A DNA stretch of 64,000 nucleotides from Bathynomus jamesi (GCA_023014485.1 JAJOZX010005523.1:47501-111500), one strand, 5' to 3'. Numbered from the stretch's first letter, positions 24,713 to 35,888 are shown. Notes: generated from the letters alone by a model not told the origin. Numbers and translations: made by a program.

Positions 24713-24719
<7 letters not shown>
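23480..24719 (-). mobile_element. Tc1-like transposon, nearly complete
   Basis: The ends are inverted repeats of about 24 bp: TATGATCAAAAGTATTCGGA on the left and, inverted on the right, TATGATCAAAGTATTCGGAC, differing by one A. The element is about 1.24 kb, flanked by TA-rich DNA so the TA duplication cannot be distinguished. It holds one transposase gene with a single frame break. Confidence 0.92.
23581..24578 (-). pseudogene. Tc1-like transposase (DDE), one frameshift
   Basis: ATG at 24578 starts MPRGRELSEFQRG. An N-terminal helix-turn-helix pair (IRNIAAKQDIPKSTVADVI; KKRSGRPRKLTERDRR, with a GRPR AT-hook-like motif) is followed by the catalytic domain: first Asp in VLWSDESRYSLF, the glycine-rich GGGSIMVLGCFSWLG, second Asp in LFQQDRAPCHTA and the Glu in SPDLNPIEHMWDELE. 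About 332 codons in total, the usual length. The frame changes once near 23970, just after the glycine-rich box; all three catalytic residues are present on their two frames. The protein would cut and paste the element at TA sites. Confidence 0.92.
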
Positions 24720-24759
<40 letters not shown>

Positions 24760-24914
24760 TTGGAGAAGCTGAATGCAGCGGATAAGTGTGTTGCTTCAGG
24801 CAATTTAAATATACAAATAATATTGACAAGGTAAAGAATTTTCGTTATTTGTTATTACTCTCGAAAATTCTTGGTGAAAGTACATATCGGCACTTTTTCT
24901 CACTCCACTTAGAG

Positions 24915-24965
<51 letters not shown>

Positions 24966-25025
24966 CATATATATATATATACTATATATATATATATATA
25001 TGTGTGTATGTGTGTGTGTGTGATA
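24720..25025. repeat. (TA)n, (CA)n and (TG)n tracts
   Basis: (TA)n at 24715-24757, (CA)n at 24917-24958, interrupted (TA)n to 25001 and (GT)n to 25022. No gene between them. Confidence 0.95.
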
Positions 25026-25139
25026 CCCGTTCTGGCATTCCCCTGAACTTTGTCATTTGTGCCTTAGGAAAATCATCGCGTTGTCTATTCACTTTTGTCA
25101 ACCCTCTATATATACACACCTTTGTATACTTATATATAC

Positions 25140-25925
25140 CTTTCAACCTTTCAAATGTTCCGCGTGATGATTCCTCTATTCACGAAGGCCAAGCTTGTCG
25201 CCCCCTCTTCTCTGGTGATTCGCGTACGACGGCTATGGGACACCTAACATTTGATCTTTCTGCTATATCTGATTGGGGCAGAGAAAACGTTGTGGCTTTC
25301 AGTGCCTCAAAAACTCAGTTCCTCCATCTGTCTACTCGTCACAATCTTCCACACAACAACTCAATCCTTCCTCTTCTCAACATTCTTGGCGTTTCCTTTT
25401 CTCGTGATTTTTCCTGGAAAGATCGCATAAAACAGCTTCTAAAAGGTTAGGTGTACTGTACCGCCTCCGTGGTGTGGTTTCTTCACCCCCGCTCAGTTGC
25501 TGTCTCTGTACAGGGGTCTTGCTCGCCCCTGTATGGAGTATGCTTCTCATGTGTGGGCCCTGTGGGGTGATTCAACCCACATAGCCGTACTTGACCGGGT
25601 GGAATCAAAGGCTTTTCGTCTCATCAATTACCCGCTTCTTACTGATTGTCTTCAGTCTCTCTCTTCGCCGCAATGTTGCCTCATTCTCTCTTTACTATCG
25701 CTGTTATAACGGACATTGCTCTTGTGAACTCTCTAACTGCATGCCTCCTCCTTTAAGGAGAGCACGCAGTACCAGACTTTCTACACTCTCATTCTTTTTC
25801 TGTCCAGCGATCTTATGCAATGGTTAATCGGTATTTTCAGTCTTTCATCTACTCAACCGTTGAACTCTGGAACAATCTTCGTCAATCCATCTTTCCTCCT
25901 GTCTATGATCTCCCATCTTTATATA
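25140..25925 (+). pseudogene. Jockey-like LINE reverse transcriptase, C-terminal fragment
   Basis: The sequence begins after the catalytic palm: LTFDLSAISDWGRENVVAFS, ASKTQFLHLSTRHNLP, LLNILGVSFSRDFSWKDRI, then YRGLARPCMEYASHVW, VESKAFRLINYPLL and NCMPPPLRRARSTRLSTLS. This is the RT thumb and C-terminal domain, 5'-truncated, with about five frame changes. It ends at 25925, where a Helitron-like end follows. It is related to the longer copy at 14692-16878 but is a separate insertion. Confidence 0.82.
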
Positions 25926-25926
25926 G

Positions 25927-25974
25927 GTTGTTTTTCGGTGCTGTTTTGTTGGGCAAGTCGCAGCGGGTATTCTA
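25927..25974 (+). mobile_element. Helitron-like 3' end
   Basis: The sequence TAGGTTGTTTTTCGG...GCGGGTATTCTAG followed by T matches 61848-61892, including the terminal CTAG before T expected of a Helitron 3' end. Only the end is present. Confidence 0.45.
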
Positions 25975-25984
25975 GTGTGTGTGT

Positions 25985-25985
25985 A

Positions 25986-26016
<31 letters not shown>
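25985..26016. repeat. (TA)n at PLE 3' end
   Basis: TA tract directly adjoining the PLE terminus. Confidence 0.9.
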
Positions 26017-26017
<1 letters not shown>

Positions 26018-26935
26018 GCGAGGAATAGGAGGGCGAAAAGATGGTACATGTTTATTAACAGACGTTTCGGAAAAATTCAATTTCCATCATCAGTGCTAAA
26101 AAGTTTAAAAACAAATAGAAATAAATAAGTATAATAAATAAAAACGAACAATAAATTAAAATGGCGCAACAATTAGCGAGAATTAATAGTTAGTTACAAT
26201 ATATATATTAAATTAGAAGATTAAAAATTAAATGATATAAATTATAAAAGTACGGACAATAAGTAAAATATAAAACGGTTTAGGTGAAATAGAATTGAAG
26301 GGGTTCTTACCAGATTAACGTAATAAGAGACTAATTGTACAGAAGATTGGGAATGGTTGCCTGTTGAAAGAATTCCATATTAGAAAGATGGAGCCGGGCG
26401 GAGTGATGGTGGATTTCTTTTGAGTTAGAGTTTATTTGGCAATGTTTAAATTGAAAGCGGAACTGTAATCGTTGAGGGTTGGCTGGATACTGAGGATATA
26501 AAGGGACTCAAGTATGCGGAGGTCGATTAGTTGGTTGGCTGAATTAATGATTTTGAAATTGGAGGAAAGTAACGGGTGGTTGTGAAGGTGGCAGTGATCC
26601 CTTATTGCTGATTTGGAGGGTTTGTTCAAGGCTGTGAAGTTCTTGTAGAAATCCCACGATGCTTGTCCACTCTTGTTTGATATTGGCGGATGGTACTGCC
26701 AATATAGTTCGCTTTGGAGCGAACACAATTAAAAGCGTAGATAGTGGACGAAGCAAGTGGCTGGGGTGTTTTTTCTTTATGGTTGAGGTAAGATTTGATA
26801 CTATTGTTGTTGGTGAAAGCGAAATTAAATTTAATTTGGGGGTAAAGCGGGGTGAGTAAGAGACGGAGTTCTGAAAGTATTTTGTGGCTAATGTGGTCGT
26901 AATAGGTCGTAATGTGGTCGTAATATATATATACA
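26017..26935 (-). mobile_element. Penelope-like element, 5'-truncated
   Basis: The minus strand carries the end of a PLE polyprotein with a GIY-YIG endonuclease domain, then about 400 bp of non-coding 3' sequence that includes a hammerhead ribozyme motif at 26051-26100, and ends at (TA)n. The RT part is missing. PLEs join RT to a GIY-YIG nuclease and are known to carry type I hammerheads in their terminal repeats. Confidence 0.82.
26051..26100 (-). ncRNA. Type I hammerhead ribozyme motif in PLE 3' region
   Basis: Read on the minus strand: stem I strand UUAGCA, core CUGAUGA (26093-26087), stem II GGAAA/UUUCC closing a short loop, GAAA (26068-26065), a minimal helix III (AC/GU), cleavage triplet GUC (26063-26061), then UGUUAA that pairs with the first strand (six pairs, one G-U). 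All invariant core bases agree with the hammerhead consensus. Helix III has no loop, as in the minimal PLE hammerheads thought to work as dimers. Confidence 0.75.
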
Positions 26936-26961
26936 CACACACATTTTAACTGCAAACACAA
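26432..26961 (-). pseudogene. PLE GIY-YIG endonuclease domain
   Basis: Frames from 26961 give SSTIYAFNCVRSKANYIGST followed by RVDKHRGISTRTS; a frameshift near 26640 leads into SAIRDHCHLHNHPLL and NSANQLIDLRILESLYI. IY...YIGST is the GIY-YIG pair; the Arg, His and the Glu in ILESLYI match catalytic positions. The nuclease nicks target DNA to prime reverse transcription. One or two frame breaks and lack of RT make this copy dead. Confidence 0.82.
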
Positions 26962-27287
26962 GCGTCGTTCTCTCTCTCCTCATTCATTATCGATATTAAG
27001 GTATAAAAAAAACAGACGTAGACGTCATGAAAATAAAAAAATTAACCTTTGGTATTATTTTTTACCAAATTACAAATGTAATTATTTGCAACCATTAAAA
27101 TTGAGTTACGAATGGCGATCAACGATATTTTGTGTGGCTCAAATTAAAATACATTTTAATTTACAAACTTATATTTACGCTACATTTTACTTAACTAAAA
27201 ATAAGTTTTTTTTAGTCTCACTCTTTTAAAATCCCTAATTTGTAATTTTAATTCCAAATCTTTTTCAAATAAATATTCATTTATATT

Positions 27288-27365
<78 letters not shown>

Positions 27366-27372
27366 TATACAT
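26962..27372. other. No gene seen; (TAA)n tract
   Basis: AT-rich; about 24 TAA units at 27290-27361. Nothing else recognised. Confidence 0.7.
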
Positions 27373-27500
27373 ATGCGCCTCGGTGGTGTAGTGGCTAGCG
27401 TCGCTGACTACGATTCCATCGGCCCCGAGTTCGAGGCCCGGTGACTGCAGCCGGCGCGCAGCAAAACCCAGCTGTTCATCCTTCCACACAATAAAGAAAT
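27373..27500 (+). mobile_element. tRNA-derived SINE, family B
   Basis: A perfect A box (TGGTGTAGTGG) and an imperfect B box (AGTTCGAGGCC) are spaced as in a tRNA, followed by a body with GCGCGCAGCAAAACCCAGCT and a tail CCTTCCACACAATAAAG. An inverted copy is at 56273-56412. Confidence 0.8.
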
Positions 27501-27956
27501 TATATTATATTATATTCCTGCCTCAGTTTCTACGAATAATATAAATAGTACTAATAGCCCTCTCTCTTCCCCTAGTTCCCAACCCTTCGGTCGAGTGCGT
27601 AATGGAGCCCCATTGAGAAAACCTAAGACTTGTCTACCAGTAATAACAAACAATAAAGGTCTCTGTTTTAGGTTTCAATTGTATATATGTCTACCCTTAG
27701 TATATGAACTGTCATTGTATTAATAATATGTGTCATATGGACTATAGTCTGCCAATAAACCTTTTCATTTTCAAAGAGTTAAACGAGGTCTCATTGTGAG
27801 GATGGAGTTCATGCGAGTTTAAAACAGAAGTTTTTAACAAAACAAAACTGACGAAATAAATAAATAGATATCACATAACTCTGGATTTTAATTGAAAATA
27901 TGAAGGCTTTATATTACTATTATTAAGCTCCATTCTTCTTCTTTGTTCTAAATATA
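27501..27956. other. No gene seen
   Basis: Begins with (ATATT)n; includes an AATAAA at 27760. Nothing recognised as coding. Confidence 0.6.
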
Positions 27957-28514
27957 CAGGGTGTACACAAATTATCTTTACAACGTCACTCTCAAATAAA
28001 AATATTAAGAAACGAGGTACACATACCGTTTTTACGCTATCTTTGAGAGAAAGTAATAAAGTTTCACATAACCTCAAGCACATTCAACATGGGTACCATT
28101 TGTCACACACAAGACGTCCAAACGGTATTCTATCTCCATCCATGTATGATGCAACATTTCAACGTCAACTCTTGCAACAGCATTTCTGGTCTTTAAATCG
28201 TCGATGTTGGCCAGTGGAGTTGTTTACACGCAATCTTTTACATAACCCCATAGAAAAAAGTCACAGGGTGTTGCGTCTGGTGACCTGGCCAGCCAAGATA
28301 TGGGCCCCCACGGCCAATCCACCGATTTGGGAAATGCATGTTAAGGGAATTTCTTACCAATTTCATAATTTGTGTACACCCTGTACAATAATGTGACAAC
28401 TACCACGTAAACTATTACTTTCTCTCACAGATGGCGCAAAAACAGTATGTGTACCTCGTTTCCTAATATTTTTATTTGAGAGAGAAGTTGTAAAGATAAT
28501 TTGTGCACACCCTG
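27957..28514 (-). mobile_element. Mariner-like remnant with long inverted ends
   Basis: The ends CAGGGTGTACACAAATTATC and its inverse (CAGGGTGTGCACAAATTATC) are flanked by TA. Inverted similarity extends about 120 bp inward. The middle, on the minus strand, retains a decayed transposase C-terminus: WIGRGGPISWLARSP-like sequence, with CCAGCCAAGATATGG corresponding to the usual WPxxSPD box, and a downstream MLHHTWMEIEYRL segment. A 558-bp deletion derivative. Confidence 0.7.
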
Positions 28515-28537
28515 TATATATATATTTATTATATTTA

Positions 28538-28642
<105 letters not shown>

Positions 28643-28649
28643 ATATAGT

Positions 28650-28813
28650 GAGAAATTTAGGTACAATTTTGAATTACATGTATTAAAACAAAGTTTGACT
28701 TTCGTCTACCGATTCAAAATACAGATAGATACTATCTATCTATCTATAGTTTTGAACACGAAAATCAACTTTGTTTTGAATACATGTAATTCAAAATTAT
28801 ACCTAAACTTCTC
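28650..28813. repeat. Foldback repeat
   Basis: GAGAAATTTAGGTACAATTT at the left is mirrored by AAATTATACCTAAACTTCTC at the right; pairing continues inward to a (TATC)n centre at 28725-28746. Origin unknown; no coding content. Confidence 0.75.
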
Positions 28814-28932
28814 TGTTAAAATAAAGAATTACGGTAACTTCTAAAATATCTAGATGCACATTTCTCCGACTTCTGTTTTTTACCACTTATTTTTTCACCA
28901 ATTTTGAGTTGCACAAAAATTATAGAAGTCCA

Positions 28933-28935
<3 letters not shown>

Positions 28936-28967
<32 letters not shown>

Positions 28968-29008
28968 GAAGAGAGAGAGAGGAGAGAGAGGAGAGAAGAG
29001 AGAGAGAC
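28936..29008. repeat. (GA)n microsatellite
   Basis: Interrupted GA run. Confidence 0.95.
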
Positions 29009-29259
29009 TATAAAAAATGGCAAACGTTGGCACAATTGTATGATATGAAGATATAAACACATTTCAAAGCACTTTTAGTGTTCTCACAAAGCTTTTTTTC
29101 CAGACTTCCAAAAGAAAATAAAACTTAAGCGATTCATCAATCATATACGATTAAAACGCTTCAGATACTTCAGAGAGATTCCTTTCAAGATAAATCTAAG
29201 AAAAGGTAAAAATGTTTAATTTCTATTTCATTTTAAGAGAATATATTGTATACTGTATA

Positions 29260-29445
29260 GAGGGTGGCTCAAAGGTCAGGAAATAAAGGGTCATCATTGC
29301 ATAAATTATAAATTTTTTCAAGTAAAAAATTAAAATTTTTAATTTTTTTAACAAAAGTACTTTTTATTTGAAAATAGTGGGGACCATAGAACGGAAAAAG
29401 TCATTGTCTCCGTCTCCTTTGACTACTGACTTTTATACCACCCTG
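29260..29445. mobile_element. Mariner-type MITE, copy 1
   Basis: Inverted ends GAGGGTGGCTCAAAGGTCAG and its partner (CAGGGTGGTATAAAAGTCAG inverted) lie between TA borders. A second, inverted copy of the same MITE is at 63795-63948. Confidence 0.75.
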
Positions 29446-29529
29446 TGTATATATAGATATATATACACACTCAAACATCCTTAACAGCGTGGGGAATGTG
29501 GCTGCAATGGAACGACATCAGGAGGGGAC

Positions 29530-30030
29530 AGTGAAAATACGGGGACTTCAGTGCCTGAAATTAAAGTCTGATTAAAGAGCTAAAGACGAGCGAATCGCCA
29601 GGGATAGATAACTTGTCGAATGAGCATTTAAAAGTATATTAATGATATGATCAATCTTCGTATCTCATTACTGTCCTCAGCCATGCTTGCTCACAGTTAT
29701 ATTCCAGCCGAGAAACTTTGCTACGCCGACGAAATGATTATTTATGGTCGTCTCCCCTAATCAGTTTGGTTTTAAAAAATCTCATTCAGCCGACCTGTAT
29801 TTATGTTCTGAAGGAGACTATTTAAATATACTGAGAGTAATTCAAGTATTTATAGTTGTTTTTTGGATAGAGGCAAAACATGTGAAAGAATGAATCATAA
29901 TATTATATTTTAAAAAAATTAGAAGATTAGAAGACAATGTTCCGCTATACTATATTTCATCAATAGGAGACCTCTCTTTCTTATAAGTGGGGGCATTTCA
30001 GCGAGCATCCACACTTGGCCCCTCCTTTCT
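29530..30030 (+). pseudogene. LINE reverse transcriptase fragment, heavily decayed
   Basis: Short stretches in changing frames resemble RT motifs: SPGIDNLSNEHLK, NQFGFKKSHSADLYL, then a GVRQG-like remnant near 29988. No frame is open for long. Family not determined; it is not the same as the neighbouring LINEs. Confidence 0.55.
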
Positions 30031-30350
30031 ACACACACACACACTATATATATATATGTGTGTGTATATATAGTATATATAATAAAAATAAATCAATACG
30101 TTTATAACTTAAATGGAAGGATGAAATGTTTAAAAAGTTTTCACAGAGCACAATTCCGCACACACGTCCAACTCGGGGTGCGAGTAGCTCGCAGTAGCAT
30201 TGCCAAACAAATAGGGGGTCAATGTACTGATGAGGCTTCCGTTCGTGGTTCATCACCACTGAAAGCAACAATGCTCCGTCTTAGCCCATTTCAAAGAACA
30301 TCCGACTCCTTATTCGTTTTTGTTTTTGCGCCATTTTCGTTATATTAATG

Positions 30351-30353
<3 letters not shown>

Positions 30354-30408
<55 letters not shown>
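30354..30408. repeat. (CA)n microsatellite
   Basis: About 26 CA units with one CC interruption. Confidence 0.98.
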
Positions 30409-30419
<11 letters not shown>

Positions 30420-30422
30420 AAC

Positions 30423-30604
30423 AAACAACCACAGGGAAAAGGAAAAAGAAATACGAAATCCGAGCGCTTCCGTGATATATTCACATCTTCAGGGAAAAAC
30501 AAGTAATAGGAGAATGTTATTACTTGTTTTTCCCTGAAGATGTGAATATATTACGAAAGCACTCGGATTTCGTGTTTCTTTTTCCGTTTCCCTGTGGTTG
30601 TTTG
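30423..30604. mobile_element. Penelope-like foldback, second family
   Basis: Arms 30423-30510 and 30517-30604 are inverted repeats around a centre near 30513 with almost no spacer. Read outward, both arms show CTGAAGA, a short stem and GAAA or its mutated form, as expected of a PLE terminal hammerhead. No coding part. Confidence 0.7.
30526..30575 (+). ncRNA. Hammerhead-ribozyme-like motif
   Basis: CUGAAGA (30534-30540) fits the CUGANGA box; GUGA/UUAC can form stem II around AUAUA; GAAA at 30555-30558; then G-CA-C helix III and a CUC cleavage triplet (30562-30564); GGA after it pairs with UCC before the box for stem I. The mirrored motif on the minus strand has a perfect stem II but GGAA in place of GAAA. 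Confidence 0.5.
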
Positions 30605-30640
30605 CTATTAATAAGATCACGTGTTATTCTGTGATTTTAC

Positions 30641-30679
<39 letters not shown>

Positions 30680-31123
30680 ATATATCAGGGCTGGCAGGTC
30701 GGATCCGGACCCAGACCCAGACCGGGTTTAACCCGAAAGTGAGATAAGACCCGGACCCGATAGTGAATTAGAAAAAAGACCCGGACCTGAAAGTGAATTT
30801 TGAAATTGACCCAGACCCGACCCGAAAGTGAAGGACCCGCACAGATGGGTTTTTAGTTTACAAAATTTATGTGCGCGCCTTTAGATTTGGCAACAATGTA
30901 TTGAATATCACTCCACCCTCCAAATGACTCACTGAAAGTGGAGAGTTAACGGTGACGGAAGAACAGCCTAATCCTAATATATTTTATTGTTTGTTTGTGA
31001 GTTGTGTACTGTGTACATTGGTTGGTCTCTAGTTCTTCGTTTGCTATTTATTTGAATTTGCAATGCAATGCCTTTACAAGGTCTTTTTTCGGTGGGGAGT
31101 GGTAGCAAAAAACTAGCCTACAA

Positions 31124-31729
31124 ATGAATATTTTAATAATAATAATATTGATAAAACATCTACATGCCAAATTGAAGTGTGGAAAAGTGTATAGCGGCAA
31201 TCATGTGACAAACCTAAAGCGACACCTAAAATCGTGTCACCCAGACATATATCGTAAAGTTGAGGATCATGATAAAAGCCTACCTAGCACTAGCAGTACT
31301 TCGAAAACTCAAATACAAACCAAGGGAATGAATGAAAGTTCTTCGGACGAGACCTCTGCCGCGGACCCCATTGAAAAAGAATTGCGACAAAAGGAAAGAT
31401 TACTTCAGAAGGAAGGACGAATTCAAACTGTGTCACTGAGTGCGAAGTTTGATGCAGGTGTGATACAGTTTGAAAAATGTCCTCGCCTCGCGAAAGAGAG
31501 AGATTCAGCTGGGAAACTGATCCATCAAGATCCCATGAAATGGTGGATGGAAATGGGAGGAGAATTAAAACAGGCAGCCTTGGTAGCATTGTCTACTTCG
31601 TGCACACAAGTTAGCGTTGAAAGATTGTTCTCCGCTCTAAGCTTCATTCTGAACCGGCAAAGAAATTCTCTTTCGCAATCATTATTAGACGCAGTATTGT
31701 TTTTGCGATCGAACGGTGTTGGGGAATAA
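31124..31729 (+). CDS. Short hAT protein: BED-like finger joined to dimerisation domain
   Basis: An uninterrupted 201-codon frame. Residues about 13-40 (KLKCGKVYSGNHVTNLKRHL, then KSCHP) look like a BED-type zinc finger, a DNA-binding domain of hAT transposases. Residues 150-200 carry the C-terminal dimerisation block (CTQVSVERLFSALSFILNRQ). The catalytic RNase H-like core and insertion domain are missing, apparently removed in frame. The true start may lie upstream, since the first Cys pair of the finger is not clear. It cannot transpose DNA, but could bind element ends or dimerise with full-length transposase; that is inference. Confidence 0.6.
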   Translation: MNILIIIILIKHLHAKLKCGKVYSGNHVTNLKRHLKSCHPDIYRKVEDHDKSLPSTSSTSKTQIQTKGMNESSSDETSAADPIEKELRQKERLLQKEGRIQTVSLSAKFDAGVIQFEKCPRLAKERDSAGKLIHQDPMKWWMEMGGELKQAALVALSTSCTQVSVERLFSALSFILNRQRNSLSQSLLDAVLFLRSNGVGE

Positions 31730-31783
31730 AGTCTCAAATAAAATAGTGTAGAATAATCCTAATAAAAATATTTCAGTTAAGAA

Positions 31784-31824
<41 letters not shown>

Positions 31825-31834
31825 GTTATGATGT

Positions 31835-32060
31835 TTCAGACCAACAAAGACCCTGGGATCCACTCATGGCTGGTCTACCTAACTGTAATTGTAATTGTGT
31901 ATTGTGCATGTCCTCCGTGGCGGCGGAGGGGACCTACAATTTCACGTGGGTTCCGAACCACAAAGATCATAAGAGCATATGAAATTTTTATAGTGGGCAC
32001 ACTAGGGGCCACTTCGGCCCATCGAGGTGGCTCCACTATGTAAAAACTGCCTGTACATTG
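31835..32060. repeat. Repeat with SINE-A-like segment
   Basis: GACCTACAATTTCACGTGGG and TTCCGAACCAC resemble the body and B-box side of SINE family A (minus orientation). The rest is not recognised. Confidence 0.35.
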
Positions 32061-32463
32061 GCAACAACCAATTTTTACAAAACTAAATAATATCAATTTA
32101 AAACTAAAGATAGAATCTCTGGATCCAGAGGATCAAGTCATAATAGACTACTATCCACAAATATGTTCACTCTATATCTATTTATAACCGACATGCATAT
32201 ATCAGATCCAAAGAATCCAGTCATTTCATTACGGTATCCATCATACCAGTACCTTGCCAACCAAAAATAAGTCACGGTCCATATCAATTGCGGACCAAGT
32301 CACAATTTACACCATATACATTACAATATATATACTTAGGAGGAAAAGTGTAGGTGTGGCTGTAAAGACTGTACAGTAATGTAGAAATGTGTGTGCACCC
32401 ATTATGGGTCCCCCATTTAAAGGTGTTTGTGGGGCAAGTGAAGATCATGAGTTTTTCAATACC

Positions 32464-35400
32464 TCACAGTACTATGGGGGCACCTCTCGGCAGAGGAATC
32501 TCTTTAAATGGGGTGTGTAAGGATAGGGAGTATCCCCTAACCCAAGATGCTGCCTCCCTATATCCCACAACACTTGTAAAATTATGTTTTCTTAAATTTG
32601 TTCTACATCTCGGCTTAAATAATTTCACACTATGACCTCTCGTCTGGTTATTGTGATCTTTAATGAAAAGCGAATCAAAGTCTATCTTATCCAACCCTTA
32701 ATTTTACTACCTTAAACTATACCCAATCTATCAACATATGCGTCTAATCGATTTTTAAACATGTTTATAGACGTGCTACTAATTACTTCTACCGGCAAAC
32801 TATTCCACCTATTTACTATTCTATACGTAAAAAAGTTTTTGGCAACTGTTGTCTCGAACCTTCTACTTGTCAACTTACACCCGTTATTTCTAGTCCTATT
32901 ATATTGAGATATTTCGAAAAAGCTATCTCAATCTATGTTATCGAACCCATTCATAATTTTGAAAACGTGGATTAGAATTTAGATCACCCCTTTGCTTCCT
33001 AGTCTCGAGTGTAGTAAATTTTAACTCTTTAAACCTATCCTCGTACGACTTTAACCTAAGCGACGGAATCATCTTAGTTGCTCGTCTTTGAACTCTTTCG
33101 ATTTTGTCTATATCTTTGCGTATATGCGGATTCCAAAATTGGATCGCGTACTCCAAATGGGGTCTAACTAATGATTTATAAAGAGGAACTATAATATCGC
33201 GCGATTTGTACTAAAAATTCCGAGCTATAAAACCTAACACTTTGTTCGCCTTATTGACCGCTGCTGTACTTTGTTTCGCTACTTTTAAATCACCAGTGAC
33301 TATAACTCCTAAATCTTTTTCCTGCTCTACGCTTATCAACTCTTTCCCTGACATACTATACGCAAAATTATCGTTACGCAAACCTATATGTAAAATTTTG
33401 CACTTATCGACGTTAAATCTCATTTGCCATGTGACTGACCAATCAATGATTTTATTCAGATCATTCTGGATTTTACCTCTATCTTCGTCATTAATCGCCC
33501 TACCACCCAGCTTCGTGTCATCCGCAAACTTTGAAACTACTTACTAGGCCGATATCTAAATCGTTAATATATATAAGAAAAAGCAAGGGGCCCAATATAG
33601 AACCCTGAGGAACGCCGCTCGCTACATTAGCCCAACACGACTCCGCTCCATCAACGACCACCCTCTGTTTCCTACCTCGCAACCACTCTTCTATCCAATT
33701 TATTACTACACCCCTGATTCCATGAGCCTTAGTTTTCTCAATGAGTCTTTTGTGCGGTACGGTGTCAAACGCTTTTTGAAAATCTAAATACACTACATCA
33801 ACCGCCCGATGACTATCGTAAACGTCAACCACGCTTTGAAAAAATTCTAAAAGATTAATTAAGCAAGATTTGTTTCGCCTAAAATCGTGCTGCGTACTTC
33901 TAACTAAGTTATGCAATTCTAAGTGTTCGACTATATGATCCCTAATTATTGATTCCAGTAGCTTACCTACAACACGTTAAACTGATTGGCTTATAATTTC
34001 CCGCCGCATCTTTATCGCCTTTCTTAAAGATAGGTTACGTTTGCTAACTTGAAATTATCTGGTACGCACCCCTCAGAAATAGACGCATTAAAAATCTTTG
34101 TTAGCAGCACAACAATGCTATCTTTTAATTCTTTTAGTTGCATGGGATATATGGAATCCTGCCCCGGTGATTTACGCATTTTCATTTCATCAATATAGCG
34201 CATTACCTCCCCTTCACTAACCACAATATTATCCAAATATTACCATTATCAAAAGGTATTATGTCTATGACCGTAGGGATATTCGTTACATCTTCTATAG
34301 TAAAAACTGACGTAAAGAATTCGTTTAGCAAGGTAGCCATTTCCTTGTTTTCAGAAACTAGCTCTCCGTTAACATTTTTCAACGGCTCCAAGACACTTTT
34401 TACTGGATTTCTATTGTTGACGTATTGAAAGAATCGCTTGGGGTTTTCTTTACCGTCACGAGCTATGGAGAGTTCAAATTCACGCTTGGACTTTTTTATT
34501 ACACTTTTCGCTTCATGCCTTAGAGATATGTAGTTGTTTCGTAACCACAAATTGTCTATCGCACTTATGTAGCCTATAAGCCCTATCTCTACTCTTTATA
34601 ATGTCTCCTACTCTAGAAGTAAACCATAAGGGCTTGTTATTTACTTTCGCACGCTTAATTTTGTACGGTACACATTCCTCATTTATAGTCCTAAATACTG
34701 TTTCAAACGATTCTCACATTAGTTTTGCGTTGGAGTTCCCCATTACGTTTTCCCATTGACGTGTGACAATTTATTTCGAAATTTACAAAAGTCTGCGTGC
34801 TAGAAGTTGGGAATTTTAGTCGAGTTCGCTGGTTTCGAGTGACTTACTGAGAGGACAAACTCTACCATATTGTGATCGTTATTGCTTAACGGTTCTATTA
34901 CTTGAAGATCAGTAATTAGCCTATCATCTGTAGTTATTCGTAGGTTCCCCAACCTTTTGAATAAGAAAGCTATCCTCGAGAAAATTAACTAAACGATTAC
35001 CTTCCGCGTCTCCCTGCATTGTATCGTAATTCACGTTGGCGCAATTAAAGTCACCCATAACTAAAGCCTGCTCACTACCTATTCTTTTTAGTTCACGATA
35101 TAACGCTTCGTCCGTATCAGCTGTTTGAGTAGGGAGCCTATATATAACCGCAACAAGTTTGAAATCGTTCAATTTAAGTTCTGCTATAGTCGAATCTATT
35201 GGTTCTGGCATCGTGTGCTTTACTTCTATAACGTTCGCAATATTATCTTTGATATACAACATAACACCGCCTCCTCGCCGACCTGTTCTGTTTTTAACAA
35301 AAAGTCTATAACCTCTAATTTGATACTCCCCTACAAAGTCACGTGTTTCAGTGCTAAGCCACGATTCATTTATCGCAATTAAATCATAGTCTTTAGACGC

Positions 35401-35465
35401 AATTAAAGAAAAAAATTAGTTTATTTTATTTCGTAAGCTACGAGCATTTAAGGATAGAACCTTCA
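32464..35465 (-). pseudogene. CR1-like LINE: endonuclease and reverse transcriptase
   Basis: On the minus strand from about 35465: endonuclease pieces (VIYRLPTQTADTDEALYREL, LVMGDFNCANVNY), a linker (SKREFELSIARDGKENPKRF), RT fingers (MRKSPGQDSIYPMQLKEL), palm ([40 protein letters not shown]), the catalytic FADD just after a frame break near 33530, thumb (FNVDKCKILHIGLRND, EKDLGVIVTGDLKVAKQS) and C-terminus (RVQRRATKMIPSL, TRGHSVKLFKPRCRTNLRKH). About seven frame changes. The full order of domains is kept over 3 kb, but the N-terminal ORF is missing. It sits inside hAT-1 and is related to the piece at 56500-57275. Confidence 0.85.
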
Positions 35466-35888
35466 AATTGTTTGCAATATATATAATATATGTTTGTAAT
35501 ATATATATACTCTGTATATTCAAAATAAAAAAAATCGGTTAAAAATTCGGAAATCTCTTTCCTGTCTTGCCACAACTTTCAATATAGATTCTAGGAGAAA
35601 TAAGTATAGGCTATGCCTCTATATCAATATCTGTTTTGAAGAAGTTCACAGAATATGTTGCCCTCAAAATATAAAGACAATATTACTACCAAATGACTTT
35701 AATTATTTCATATCGGTTTTATTTTTGTTTTTTAAGATAAACAAAGTATTTAATTTTAATGCAAGATGATAATTTCCATTTGAGTTCACTCAAAAAAATA
35801 TAGAATTTGTTTTCACAAAATTAATTAAAATTTAGAATAAGGGGGCTGAAGAGAGCAATCATACATCGTACTTTGCCCCTTAGCAATG

